A stretch of DNA of 64,000 nucleotides from Gnetum montanum (lineage: Eukaryota; Streptophyta; Gnetopsida; Gnetales; Gnetaceae). Location of the stretch: NCBI GenBank assembly GCA_015680685.1, contig MNCI01027262.1, positions 1 through 64,000 of the forward strand. Reading direction: 5' to 3'. The notes below the pieces were generated by a model, which made no database searches, was not told where the DNA came from, and saw only the letters and a program-made list of their open reading frames with translations. The position numbers were made by a program, and so were the translations under genes. This document shows, one piece after another, positions 53,700-64,000 of the stretch (within the stretch, counting starts at the first letter, position 1; every line of letters starts with the position of its first letter).

Positions 53700-56500
53700 A
53701 CACCATGATATGACTCTTCAAAATTACACAACATGTTCCTTAATGATGTGAAGTTTGGTGGAGAAGATCAAATAGTCCTACATCATGGTGGCTCCTGAGG
53801 TTTTGAGGGACCTTCACTAGCTTCACGCATGGGTAGCAATCCAGGTGACTATGGCTATCCTACTGCTACTACAACTTCTAATGGGAGGCAGAAAGAATCC
53901 AATAGTACTTTCATTTTCTCCTCCTTACTTTTGGGATTGTGCACTATCCATGCAACATCACCAATGTGGATCAGAATTGGCACATCCTAGGGACATGAGA
54001 TTTCCTAAAACAACTCTTTAGCATTAATGAACTAGGCAACAAACTGTTTGCATTTAATGTTGAACACTCTAATTATGTCCTTCAACTCCTAGTAATCATT
54101 CATCCATTTGGCTAGGTTCTCAGCAATTGATCATTGATCTATGAACTGTGCTTTGAGAATTCTGAGTTTAGCATTTGCAATCTCAAGCTTTTTCTTGGTG
54201 TCTTTGTAGTGCTTGAACTCAACCTCATATAACAAATATGAGCTAGCCACTTATTTTTGTAACTCTAACCTTTCCTGTCTAATAGTCAGCATTACTAGGT
54301 TTGCATATCAAAGATTGGCCAACTTCATATACTCTATCATTTTTTCTATTTGCAACTCCTTCAAGTGGATCTTTACTCTATTGTAGGCATCAATCACATC
54401 AATGATGGGCTACCAAAATTATTTTCCTTGTTGGAGTTGCTAAAGGGATTCATTTATTTTCACTTTCATCATTTGGATGTGGTTCTCATTAACTTCCTTT
54501 TGTAGGCCAACGTGGTCTTTGTAGTGATTCTTCACTTTTTCAAACTTGAGGTCCTCATTCTTCTAGGTAATGATCTTGATGGAAAACTTTTGGTGTAAGG
54601 CACAAACTCCCTTCATTGACAGATTTCAATTCTTTAAAACCTCCTCAATTTAATGTTCACCTTGGCAAGATACTCATAATGTATATGAATATATTCTTAC
54701 ATCTATTCCTTCTAGGCATCAACATTACATAAGCGATGGTTCTTTGTGATTAGAGCCTCATTCTCCTAATGCATCTAACCCAAGTCTTTCTGAATTGAAT
54801 ATGTTTTTTCTTTAGCTATAGACTAGTTAAATATGGCCATTATTTCCTCCTCTTTATCCTTTCTAAATTATTCCTAAAGCTATTAAAAAGCTTCATCTCT
54901 TGTTACTACTAAGTTGAGGATTATAGGATCAGCAATGTAGGCACGTAGTTTAGCAATGTCTACGATCAAGTGTTGATTTTGTGCTTGAGAAATTTTGAGT
55001 TGCCCCTCCAAAATGATGCACCTACCCTTTTATCTAGTAGCTTCAACTAGGTTGTAGTGATGTTTTCCAGAAAATTGAATATATCTAAAATCGGTTGCCT
55101 GGTCCCCACTAGTCGATCTAGCAATTCTTCATGTTGGGCTACATTCAACTTCCCACTGAGCATGCATGTAGATGTTTGAACATCTCAAAGTGTAGATACA
55201 TCTGGTACAGATGTGGTGGGTGCATTCAATGCTTTAACTACATGGTCAACAACTACTTCAACCACTATTTCATAACCTTGGTGCTACATCATCAAGATAG
55301 TTTCCCCTTCACCTTTCTCCAAATGCACCAAGAAAGTGGCAACATTCCTAGAGATTTCTAGGAATAAATGGTGTTGAGATAATAATACCATCACCTATTA
55401 GGCATTGGGATTCGACCTCATAGGCAATTATGTTCATTAAGTAGAGAAAATTGCTCCACCTCTCTCCATCTAGCTGACTGTTTGAGCCACCTCATTACGG
55501 TGACTCATTTCTAGTTAGTATATAGATGGATCTATACCACTCATTCCTACACATTGCTCTTTCTCACTCAAGAGCTATTCTTGGATTTTGCATAAGCACT
55601 TTATGGCTATGGGGGATTTTGACATTGTTTCTTGAGTGGGTAATGGTGGTGGCTACTCATCTTCTTGAGTCATAGTTGGCATCTTATCTTTCATGATTTC
55701 AAATCATGAGGCCAAAGGAGCATGCCTAATTGTATCATTGGAGTAGCAAACAATTCTTTCTCTTTTGCAAAGTTTTTAGATGATGCATGGAAAGGGAAAG
55801 GTTTTCCTTCCATGTTTGTTTTCTTTGAAGCACTTTTCAATCTCCAAGTAGATGAGTTGTTGAAGGTTGATGGAAAATTTCCCACTTAGAGCAACATATG
55901 CTTTGGAAAAGAAGACAATCACATTGCTTGGCCTCACCATTGGTTTGAGGTGATAGGCCATGAGTTTAAAATAGTTGCACTTCGCCGATGTGAGCATGTC
56001 ATACTCCTTATGGTCAACCCCATAGCATTGTTGAGTCCACTCCTTTTTGGCCTCAGGGTCATCTTTCATTGATAACTTTGCCACCTATGTCCTAGTGTTA
56101 GGTAACCTTAGTGCTTGTGTGATAGCTTTTGCCAAGTAGAATACTTGAATATCCTTGATTTTGATCATGGACACTAGCCTTTAATTTCTCTAGAAGACAT
56201 GTGTCTCTCCCATGTACCACTTCCTACTAGATGTTATGATTGGCCACATGGAAGAGGTTTGAAGTTAAGTCTTGACATCTATTGGAGCTTTCTCTAGGAA
56301 TGGTTTGAAGTTGATCTCTTAAAGGACTGATCATTAAATTCCTCAGGACCTAATGATGTCAATGGAGGCTTGGGTCAAAGTGACTTCAATCCTTAGCGCA
56401 AGTCCAGGAACTTTTCCTCACTGTGATTATTCAGTGGGCACTTCTTCTTCTAGAATCTATAAAATAGATTTTACTTTAGGCTCCTCATGAAGAGGTCCCA
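53700..56500 (-). pseudogene. extra 3' ORF of E5, plant-transposon-protein-like
   Basis: Athila-type elements can carry an additional gene between pol and the 3' LTR. The best-kept piece (55776-56084) reads AKLSMKDDPEAKKEWTQQC, YFKLMAYHLKPMVRPSNVI, FFSKAYVALSGKFSINLQQL and EIEKCFKENKHGRKTFPFPC. It then continues IQ/*KLCKRERIVCYSND. The pattern of a membrane-free helical domain followed by basic residues, Phe-Pro and Leu-Cys resembles the 'putative plant transposon protein' domain found in many plant gypsy ORFs. Further down (54100-55000) Lys/Glu-rich, coiled-coil-like text with many stops continues. The function is unknown and the gene is broken throughout. Confidence 0.55.
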
Positions 56501-58860
56501 TTGGATGGATTTCCGTTGGCAATTTTTAGGCTTGTTCGTGTTGGCCCCTTCTAGCTCTAGGTCATTTCTTCCTTCATTGAGAGGGTTCTCCTTCCTACAA
56601 GTATTTAGGTTTTGGTACCATCTATAATCACAATAAGACCATGGGTCAGCAATCGTTGTGTAACATGAAGTAATTGGGATACCTTTATCTCTTTAGGATA
56701 GTTACACTTGGCTAAGATGTGATTATGGCTGATTTAATTACTCGAATTATCATTTTATTCATGTGTTATTATTAATAAATCATCCTAGAGGTTGTTGAAA
56801 GGGTTAAATTCTTGAAAAAATTGATATTTGTATATTGTTAAGTTTATTAATCCTTTTGTGGAAGTTAGAAAAATTTTCAAGAAATTTCATCAGAAACATT
56901 AAGATTTATAGATCCCATGATAAAGAGCTTATCTTTGGTAAGTGCAGGGCTAAAGAATGAAGTGATTTGGATAAATAGTTGGGAAGTTAAGGGCTCTAAA
57001 AGGTTTTTGGCTTTTAAAAATTACAAAAACTCCCCATGTGTTATGTGGAAAATGACAAAAAATTTCAAAGTTTACAGTGGCATATATAGGAGTTTTTGGT
57101 TGCATCAATGAGGCGTCGTCAATGGGGCCTTGTCAACATGGTTAGCTACGTTGATAAGGCCTTGTCGATGTGGTCATCAATGCAGCTACTGACCACTATA
57201 GAAAATCATTGACTTTGGTCAAACTTGGAAAATACAAAGAGTTTTTGAATGAAATTAGGATCAAATGAAAGATCAAAAGGCTAAGAACAATATGAAAACA
57301 TGAGAAGAGGATGTTGGAGCTCATAAATTTAGAAAAATGGAGAAAAATTGATTCAGGAGATGAATGAGATAAAAGGTTAAAGTGCACTAAGTTGAATACA
57401 CAATGGAATATGTGAAACATAGGATTATAGCAATGTTTATGGTAAGGTACCTTAACTAATCAAGCTAAAAGCTATTCAGGTAGATCCTCCTCATAGCAGG
57501 CTCATGGCCTTGTTGCCCTTGCATAACCTTAACTAAGAATTTTATGGGCCCCATAGTCAATTTAATGATTAGAAAAAGTTAAGGACCAACCAAAAAGAAT
57601 CTATCCAAGAATTCAAAGACATCAGACTAAGACATAGAGCATGACATAGAAATTGGCAGTGAGGTAAGTTATGGTAGCATGGATGGATGATAGAGAAGGT
57701 GGAATGGAGTTCTGAATTAAGGTCATAAGAAGTCCCTTGTGAGATTTATGTTTAAAATGACCTGAGAAGATCCATACTCAATCCAAACCAAAACTAGTTA
57801 CTATTAGTGACTTTGCATAACTACTCTAAGACCAATCCACCCACTCAAGACATGAGAGTGATTCCACAAAACAACCACCATTTCACAAGAAGAAGAAAAG
57901 AGATAAGTAGGAAATGAAAGAGGGCCTTAGTTAGGGAGAACCTTCAATCATAGGTGAATGTCTTTCTAGTTCCATAACTACTGCTTGTATCCCATTTATT
58001 TGTCCAAGAGGTGTGCTTTGAATTCCCATTGTTGTTATTTTTCATGTATTTGAAATGGGAACCACACTATGCAAGGACTTATTCATTTATTGTGTCTAAG
58101 GGGTGTTCTTGAATTCCCATCATTTTGTTATTTCTTTTTTTTCTTTAATTTTTTAATGGGAACCACACCATGAAAAGACTTTATTTGACTTCCTATCAAT
58201 TTTTGAAATGGAATGGTAAGAAGTCCATGAGAAACACTCAAGCACTCAACCAAGTAGAAGAGTACAAAGAGTATTGAGTCCCCTTGAAGTCACACCCTTA
58301 CAAACCTTTGAATCCTTCCTAATTTTGGAACTACCAAGGTCACCAATTGATTTAAAGTTTCTGAAATGAAAAGGACCTCAAATTCCTAGAACAAGGAAAA
58401 CCATAGAGCCTATCGGATGGGCAAATGACATGGATTCATTGCCTATTCCATGAAAAATAAACTATGTCAAATTCATCAGACATCAAAATTCAAAAATAAA
58501 AACCAGACATCAATAACCACAACATTAAGCACATATCATCATTACTAAACAACAAAAACAACATTGTGTCCTATGACAATAAAGTAATTTTATTAGCAAA
58601 AATGAGGAAATATCATACTTGAACAAAAAAAAATAAACTATAATATATAAGAAACTATAAAATAATAAAGAAAGCTTCAAAGGTACTAATGATGATGTAA
58701 AATTAGCAAAATTGGAAAATTAAAAATTTTGTGAAATAAATAACTTATAAAATCAAAAATGTGGAAAAAAAGTAGAAAAAATAAGAAGATGTATGGTTTG
58801 TTAGCACAGATGAACATCTCCCCATGACTAAGTTGGAGGGAGGAGATCCAAAAAATGGAA
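56501..58860 (-). other. E5 non-coding block between integrase and extra ORF
   Basis: The 57500-58860 part equals, on the minus strand, the post-protease region of E3 (40430-41450) and E0 (1610-2375), including 'ctccaacttagtcatgggga' and 'ggtgtggttcccat'. At 57105-57180 are copies of the words 'aatgaggcgtcgtcaatggg' and 'aaggccttgtcgatg' that recur in the U3 of its LTR (53440-53510). Confidence 0.65.
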
Positions 58861-58899
58861 CATGATTGTCCATCTATTCAAGTGGTAGTTGCACTAGCC

Positions 58900-60050
58900 T
58901 ATCTTGGTTTGAGGAAAGGATTTACTTGTTGGATGTTAACCAATTGGTTTTTAGTTGGGTTTTTAGGTTTTTATATTATCATTATCCCAAAGGGAAAGGT
59001 TTGATCAATTATATAAGGTCCCTTCCACAATGTTTCAAATTTTTCCCTTTGGGGTACATGTGAGGGATTTCAATAGAGGACCTTATCTCCTAGTTGAAGT
59101 TTTACGTTTCATATTCTTAGGTCATGAAATTTATTGCTAAATGCCTTAGACACCTCATTCAAGGATATGGCCACTAATCAATTTTCATCTGGCACATTTA
59201 GGTTGATCAATCTTTCTTTTTGTGCTAGACTTAGGTAAAGATCCAAATCACAAGCTATTGAGAGTGTATGAAGCTCAAATTGAATCGAGAGCATTAGAAG
59301 TCTTCCATACACTAACTCATAGGAAGAATAGCAAGTAGTAATTTTCCATGTTAAACGAGAAGCCTAGAGGACATCATTAAGTTTGGTGCTCCAATCTTTC
59401 TTATATTTGCAAATGGTCCACGTGAGTATTTTTGTGATCTCCTAGTTGGTTACCTTTGCTTAAATATTGGCTTGGGGATGGTGGGATGTTGTTAATTTAT
59501 GTTCAAACCCTACGCATTGCATTAAATTTCTAAAAGTTACACCTATGAGATGAGTTACATTGTTAAAAATTAGTGAATGTGGCACTCCAAACCTATTTAC
59601 AATATTTTCTTGTATAAATCTAGCAATAGTGGATAATGTACAATCCGTAATGACTACTAGTTCTACTCATATTGTGTAGTAGTTAATTGCTATGGTAATA
59701 TATGCCTTTTCTTTGAACATGGGTATGGTGGGATCCATGAATTCAACACCCCATATGTCAAAAGGTTCAAGTGGTTGAATCCACTATTGAGGACCTTCCA
59801 TATGAGCAATCATCCCCCCATCTCATTGATAATGTTCACAAGATCATACAAACTGGTGGACATTACTAATTCTTATAGGCAAATAGTATCCTATGATCAA
59901 GATTTTTATGACTATGTGTCTCCCTACATAGTGGCCTTCGCAAGGCCCTTTGTAAGTATCCTAGAGAATGCACAGTTGATCTTCATCAGGGACACACCAA
60001 CAAATTAGGCCATCTACACACACCTTGTAAAGGTGTCTATTGATTTCCAT
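58900..60050 (-). pseudogene. integrase remnant (E5)
   Basis: Strongly decayed. Readable pieces on the minus strand include LQRALRRPLCRED (about 59925-59965, the Cys-containing zinc-domain region), MGC*IHGSHHTHVQRK (gypsy core DIWGIDFMGPF region by position, about 59700-59750), KFNAMRRV (about 59510), and a C-terminal LKSLTCTPKGKIWNIVEGTL (about 59015-59075). Placement rests mainly on its position between RNase H and the shared 3' block. Confidence 0.6.
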
Positions 60051-60059
60051 AAATTATTT

Positions 60060-60650
60060 GGCTCAATGAAAAAAAATTTGTTTCTTTATGAAATTAATAC
60101 CTTGTGACATCTCTTGATTCAGAAGATAGGTGAGGATGCCATTGTACCATGTTGTTTTTGCAAGCATTTGTTCACTTATTGCTCCTGTAAAGAGGAGTTC
60201 ATCTAGAAACTAGTTAGAGAGTGGGCTATCCTCCTCTTTATTATCTCATCTTAAGTGACAAAGATGGTCAATGACCACATTCTCGGTCCCCTTTCAATCT
60301 ACCATCATGAGATCAAATCCCTACAAGATCATGAGCCACCATATGACACATGGACTCACCATTAGCTTGTTCATCAAGAAGCAAATTCCATTATGATCTG
60401 TGTGCACAAATACTACCAGTACTTCTTTCTCTCAAGTGGTGTAATTTAAGTATGCTCCCAAAATGCTTCAACTCACGTAGTGGATATAGTATGGGTGCTT
60501 TTTATTATCCATATGCATGAGCAGTACTTCCAAGGCATAGTTAGATGCATTTGTCATGATGTGAGAGGGTCTAAACCAGTCTAGTGCTCATAGGATTGGT
60601 GTTTCTACAAGTTTTTCTTTTAACTATTGGAATTCATGTTCACATTCCTT
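60060..60650 (-). pseudogene. RNase H remnant (E5)
   Basis: Reads SHIMTNASNYALEVLLMHMD followed by NKKHPYYIHYVS (about 60480-60580), with Asn where the first catalytic Asp (DAS) normally stands. Then come YTT*EKEVLVVF and HTDHNGICFLMNK (about 60370-60440), the usual T-D-H of gypsy RNase H. Several stops. Confidence 0.75.
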
Positions 60651-60659
60651 GGTCCAAAT

Positions 60660-61660
60660 AGAAGGTGAATCTTTTTTTGTAAGCTCTACTAATGGTTTTC
60701 TGATCTTAGGGAAATTCTCTATGAATCACCAATAGTAGTCAGTGTGTCCAAGGAATGACCAAACATATTTAACTATCTCTGGTTAGCATGTTATTCCTTG
60801 GAAGACCCTTATCTTTTATAGGTCTACCTCAATCCATTTTTTTTTTTTGAAATTCAATACCTTAGCACAATGCCTTTTTGGACCATGAGATGGCTCGTTT
60901 GCTAGTTGAGCCATAGATTTGTTTCAACACATCTCTTTAAGACTTTCTCAAGGCAGTCCAAGGCTTGCTCAAATGTAGCTCCATAGGTGGGCAAATCATC
61001 CATGAAGACTTCAACACCCCTACCAATCTACTACTAGAAAATACTAAGGAGTAGGCATTAGAATGTTGTAAGGGCATTACATAGACCAAGTGGCATCTTA
61101 CAATATGCAAACGTTCCCCAGGAACTCATGAATGTTGTCTTGGCTTAATTTTTTGGTGCAATTTATAGCCACTATAACCATCCAAGAAGCTATAATAACA
61201 ATGCCTAGATATGGTGTCCAACACCTAATCCACAAATAACAATGGAAAATGATCTTTAAATGTTGTCATATTCAATACCTTGAAGTCGATGTAGACCCTC
61301 CATGTTCCACCTTTCTTTGGTACAATTACAATTTGGACTAACCCTCTCACTATCGGTGATGGGATAGATGAACCCTTCCTTGAGGAGTTGTTCTATTTTC
61401 TCTTTCATGATCTACTTCAATTTGGGGTTTAGTCACCTCTATGGCTATCTTCTTGGCTTCATGGCTAGGTCAGTGGAAATGTGATGTTGGCATATCCTTG
61501 GATCAATTCCTATTAGCTCAAGATATGACCAAGAAAAGGTTGTTGGCCATTTGTTAACCACCTTCAATAGCTTTTCTTTTTGTTCAAAAGAAAGTTTGGC
61601 ATTAATTATGATCAATATACCATTTTTTAAAAATGCATACTCCATATTGGTTGATGAAGC
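60660..61660 (-). pseudogene. reverse transcriptase remnant (E5)
   Basis: The N-terminal linker is intact for 66 codons (61445-61645): LKVVNKWPTTFSWSYLELIG followed by IDPRICQHHI. Palm motifs follow: FIPSPIVRGLVQIVIVPKKG, GTWRVYIDFKVLN (about 61280-61320), YYSFLDGYSGYN (about 61170-61205) and VFMDDLPTYGA-like text near 60985-61015, which holds the F-M-D-D catalytic box. LKRC and LN residues of the following helix can be read. Stops and shifts occur about every 40 codons. Confidence 0.82.
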
Positions 61661-61879
61661 TTTTAATTCTAGAGGCTCCTGCTTGAAATTATCAGAGATT
61701 TCTAACTCTCCCTAACAAGTATCATAATCTTCATCAGAGAGTTGGGTATGAACTTATTCAAGTTTATCAATTTCTTAAACATAAGCACATGTTAGGCTCT
61801 TGGTTGGGTCTGTGCATAATGTGTTACTATCCAAGTCAACTATTAGCCACCAGGTGCTATCCTATTTTGTGGCTGCTAC

Positions 61880-62440
61880 ATACAGACACCTTTGAATATT
61901 GATTTCGTGTGTCCACTGATTGTATTATTTAATGTATGTACTTTTGATGGACCAAATTTTTTCCATGCCATTACACCTGTTATCACTATACACAACACAT
62001 GGAATACACTTCTTCTCTATTTTTTTCAATTCATTTTCTTTGGAGATTTCTAAAGATAGATTCCTTATGCCCATATGTGCATCAACCGTGCTTAACCAAG
62101 CTCTTCCCATAATGATGGGAAAGTCACTTTTGTAGCTTTTAACCTTGATCACCAAAAAGTCAGTAGGATAGGACCACCCATAAACTATGGCTACAATGTC
62201 CTCTACTAAGCCCAGAGGAACTGTAATTGACTAATCTACCAATTCTAGATGAATGTTGCTCTTCTTAAGAGGTGGTAGGTTCTAGGCCTTGTACATGTCA
62301 TGGGAGATAAGATTAACTCTAAAACCAAAGTCAAGAAGAGCCTTACATGAATCATGTTCAATGATTTGTAGGTAAATGAGTGGACTTCCTAGGTTAAATC
62401 TTTTCATGGGAAGATTACTAGCCTTGATCTACTTGGAAAC
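61880..62440 (-). pseudogene. aspartic protease remnant (E5)
   Basis: Reads LIYLQIIEHDSCKALLDFGF, RVNLISHDMYKA, NLPPLKKSNIHLELVD, PLGLVEDIVAIVYGW, SYPTDFLVIKVKSYKSDFPI and IMGRAWLSTVDAHMGIRNLS. The active-site triplet is Asp-Phe-Gly, where Ser became Phe by one C-to-T change. Homologous to E0 914-1363 and E3 39560-40130. Confidence 0.82.
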
Positions 62441-62589
62441 AACATGAGTTAGCATCATAGTGGAAATCAAAGGTAGTAGTTGGTTTGAAGGGTACTTCAA
62501 GGTATTTGATATAGAGGATGAGGGTATTAAAGATGTAGGAAAATAAGTTGCACTAGGTTGTAAGGTTTTGAGAGGACTATTGGATTAGA

Positions 62590-62801
62590 AGGATGTCCTT
62601 TTTCTAGATCGACTATCTAAACCACTTAGTTAGCAATCCAATTGTGAATGTACAACCCTTGTAGCATTTTGTTGTTGTAGCTATGGAGGAGTCTCACCTT
62701 GTATGGATAGAGCATGAGGTAACTAGGTTGAAGGTAGAGGTATGTATGTAGAAAAATGTATAGGATGATACAGATATTAGTTCCTTCTTTGAGTAGATGA
62801 T
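62590..62801 (-). pseudogene. gag C-terminal end, cut by the insertion at 62802 (E5)
   Basis: The minus strand contains the Gln-rich tail around 'caacaacaaaatgctacaag', which corresponds to 39355-39375 of E3 and 640-660 of E0. Similarity ends abruptly at 62801/62802. Confidence 0.65.
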
Positions 62802-64000
62802 TGTAACACCAAAAATTTTTGCCTAACACCATGAAATGAGAACAAATTAGAGCCCCTTGAGCTTTTGGGAGGTAAAAATTTGACTAAGGCATGGAACTCA
62901 TGTTGGGTTTGTCAAGCCAGGCTTACTCATGTTGGGCTTGGCAACCCGGGCTTGCCCTCAATGTGAGCAACTTCAATGACTTCAAGATCAAGTTAAAGAT
63001 GGTCCAACCTGAGGGTACAAGTCATCTTCATAAGGCCACTATTTTCCATTTCAAGTTTCAGCATTCAAGAGTTCAGATTTAGGGCCAGATTGCATAAATT
63101 TTCTTATTCACGCTGAAGTCACACTCAGGTCATGTTCAGCTCATGCTGGTAGCATGAGTCCAGCGTGAGTACTAATTATGCCAAGCATGAACAAACTCAG
63201 AGAGCCTCAAAACTAAGTTAAAATGGTCTGAATCCAAAGGTGCAAGTCATCCTCAAATCCATTGATGATTATTTCAAGTCCTAGCCTCTAGAATTCTAGA
63301 CTTCAGGTCCAAAACCACAAATGTTTTGTTACTCATGTTGAGGTCATGCTCAACTCACGCTGATAGTGTGAGCCTAACGTGAGCTACCAAAAGTGGCTCA
63401 AATCAAGGCACACCCAAGCTTAGTTTTCAACATGTAGTTCACTCTCAAGGTCAACCATAGTTAGGTAATTGTTTCACTCAAATAATAGGCTTCAAAGATC
63501 AAAAATTGGTGTGAAATATATCATTTTCATTTTGCTCATGCCCAAGTCATGCTCAGGTCACATTGAGCTCATGTTGGTAGCATGAGTACTAATCACGCCC
63601 AGTCAAAAGCATGTCAAACACATGCTAAGGACATGCCAAGATAAAATAAACTCATGCTAGAAGCTTTTGTGAAGCAGAAATGCCTCAAATAGCCACAAAA
63701 CCACTCACATTAGCACCCTGCAGCAGTTAATCCATGGATCGAGAAGTTCCAAGTGAATCAGAGGCAAATGCTCTTGTTGTATACTATCATTTTTATTGTA
63801 AATTTTCACCATTTGTGAGCTTGTCAAGCTCTTATGCCTCAAGTTGTATCTACTTCTATGGGCATAAGCTAGCTTACTTAAGCCAATACACACTGTAAGA
63901 TATAGTGCATCTGGTCAAGAACGTAGTCTACCTATGCACGTCCAATTCACACACAGCTATCCATCAAACACCTGCCACATGATCTGTTTCCCTCTCATCT
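62802..64000. mobile_element. Unidentified repeat or LTR element beginning TGTAACACC, with ~215-bp internal tandem units
   Basis: It interrupts the E5 gag and starts TGTAACACC, which would suit an LTR end, but the other end is outside the window. Inside, three to four units of about 210-220 bp share phrases such as 'caagtcatcctcaaatccat' and 'gaggtcatgctcaactcacg'. No gene is recognised. A frame on the minus strand (63705-63893) is not supported. Confidence 0.55.
62893..63640 (+). repeat. ~215-bp tandem repeat with internal inverted repeats
   Basis: Equivalent points lie near 62900, 63115, 63335 and 63535. Each unit holds an inverted repeat such as CTCATGCTggtAGCATGAG (63141-63160), diverged in the others ('ctcacgctgatagtgtgag', 'ctcatgttggtagcatgag'). 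Confidence 0.75.

Larger units (their letters stand above)
52605..62801 (-). mobile_element. E5: Athila-like Ty3/gypsy element with pol and extra 3' ORF; 5' part beyond a later insertion
   Basis: The 3' LTR (52605-53523), PPT, extra ORF, non-coding block, integrase, RNase H, RT, protease and the end of gag follow in order on the minus strand. The LTR end ('tgatgagcaacaaggtaccc' on plus) and the sequence just inside the LTR match E3, as do protease and gag tail, so E0, E3 and E5 belong to one superfamily group. At 62802 the gag is cut by another repeat. The 5' LTR is outside the window. Confidence 0.88.

Overview
The window is nuclear DNA of a seed plant with a large, repeat-filled genome. Decayed Ty3/gypsy elements of Tat-like and Athila-like type, heavy stop-codon load and apparent CpG loss would suit a gymnosperm, but the sequence does not prove the taxon. 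I see no intact host gene, rRNA, tRNA or CRISPR array. Almost everything is LTR retrotransposon, and the insertions can be peeled apart using LTRs, primer-binding sites (PBS), polypurine tracts (PPT) and target-site duplications (TSD).

Layout. 1-2375: end of an Athila-like gag-protease element (E0). 2376-4530: no gene seen. 4570-21396: complete minus-strand Tat-like element (E1) with both LTRs and a perfect GGCAA duplication. 21436-47076: older minus-strand LTR element (E4) with a Met-tRNA-type PBS and no visible gag or pol. Instead it holds an intronless, full-length but stop-ridden CCR4/Angel-type exonuclease (deadenylase) gene in sense orientation. Two later elements split E4: a plus-strand Tat-like element (E2, 21896-35862) and a plus-strand Athila-like gag-protease element (E3, 36060-43211). 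Both sit inside the CCR4-like reading frame, which resumes in frame beyond each. 47077-52604: old non-coding repeat DNA, including an apparent empty-site paralogue of the E1/E4 target at about 51320-51420, a homogeneous 41-bp minisatellite and a degenerate tandem array. 52605-62801: minus-strand Athila-like element with pol and an extra 3' ORF (E5), the likely autonomous relative of E0 and E3. 62802-64000: start of another repeat, with units of about 215 bp, inserted in the gag of E5.

How the parts relate. E1 and E2 share one unusual plan: gag-protease, a hairpin-repeat array, an antisense intron-containing gene, then RT-RNaseH-integrase, a second hairpin-repeat array, and the 3' LTR. E2 has lost RT, RNase H and the N-terminal part of integrase. 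E0 and E3 carry gag and protease but no pol, so they would depend on a relative such as E5. All coding regions carry several stops, so nothing here looks able to make a full protein. The most notable items are the CCR4-like gene carried in an LTR element, the conserved antisense gene of the Tat-like elements, and the hairpin arrays with compensating stem changes.
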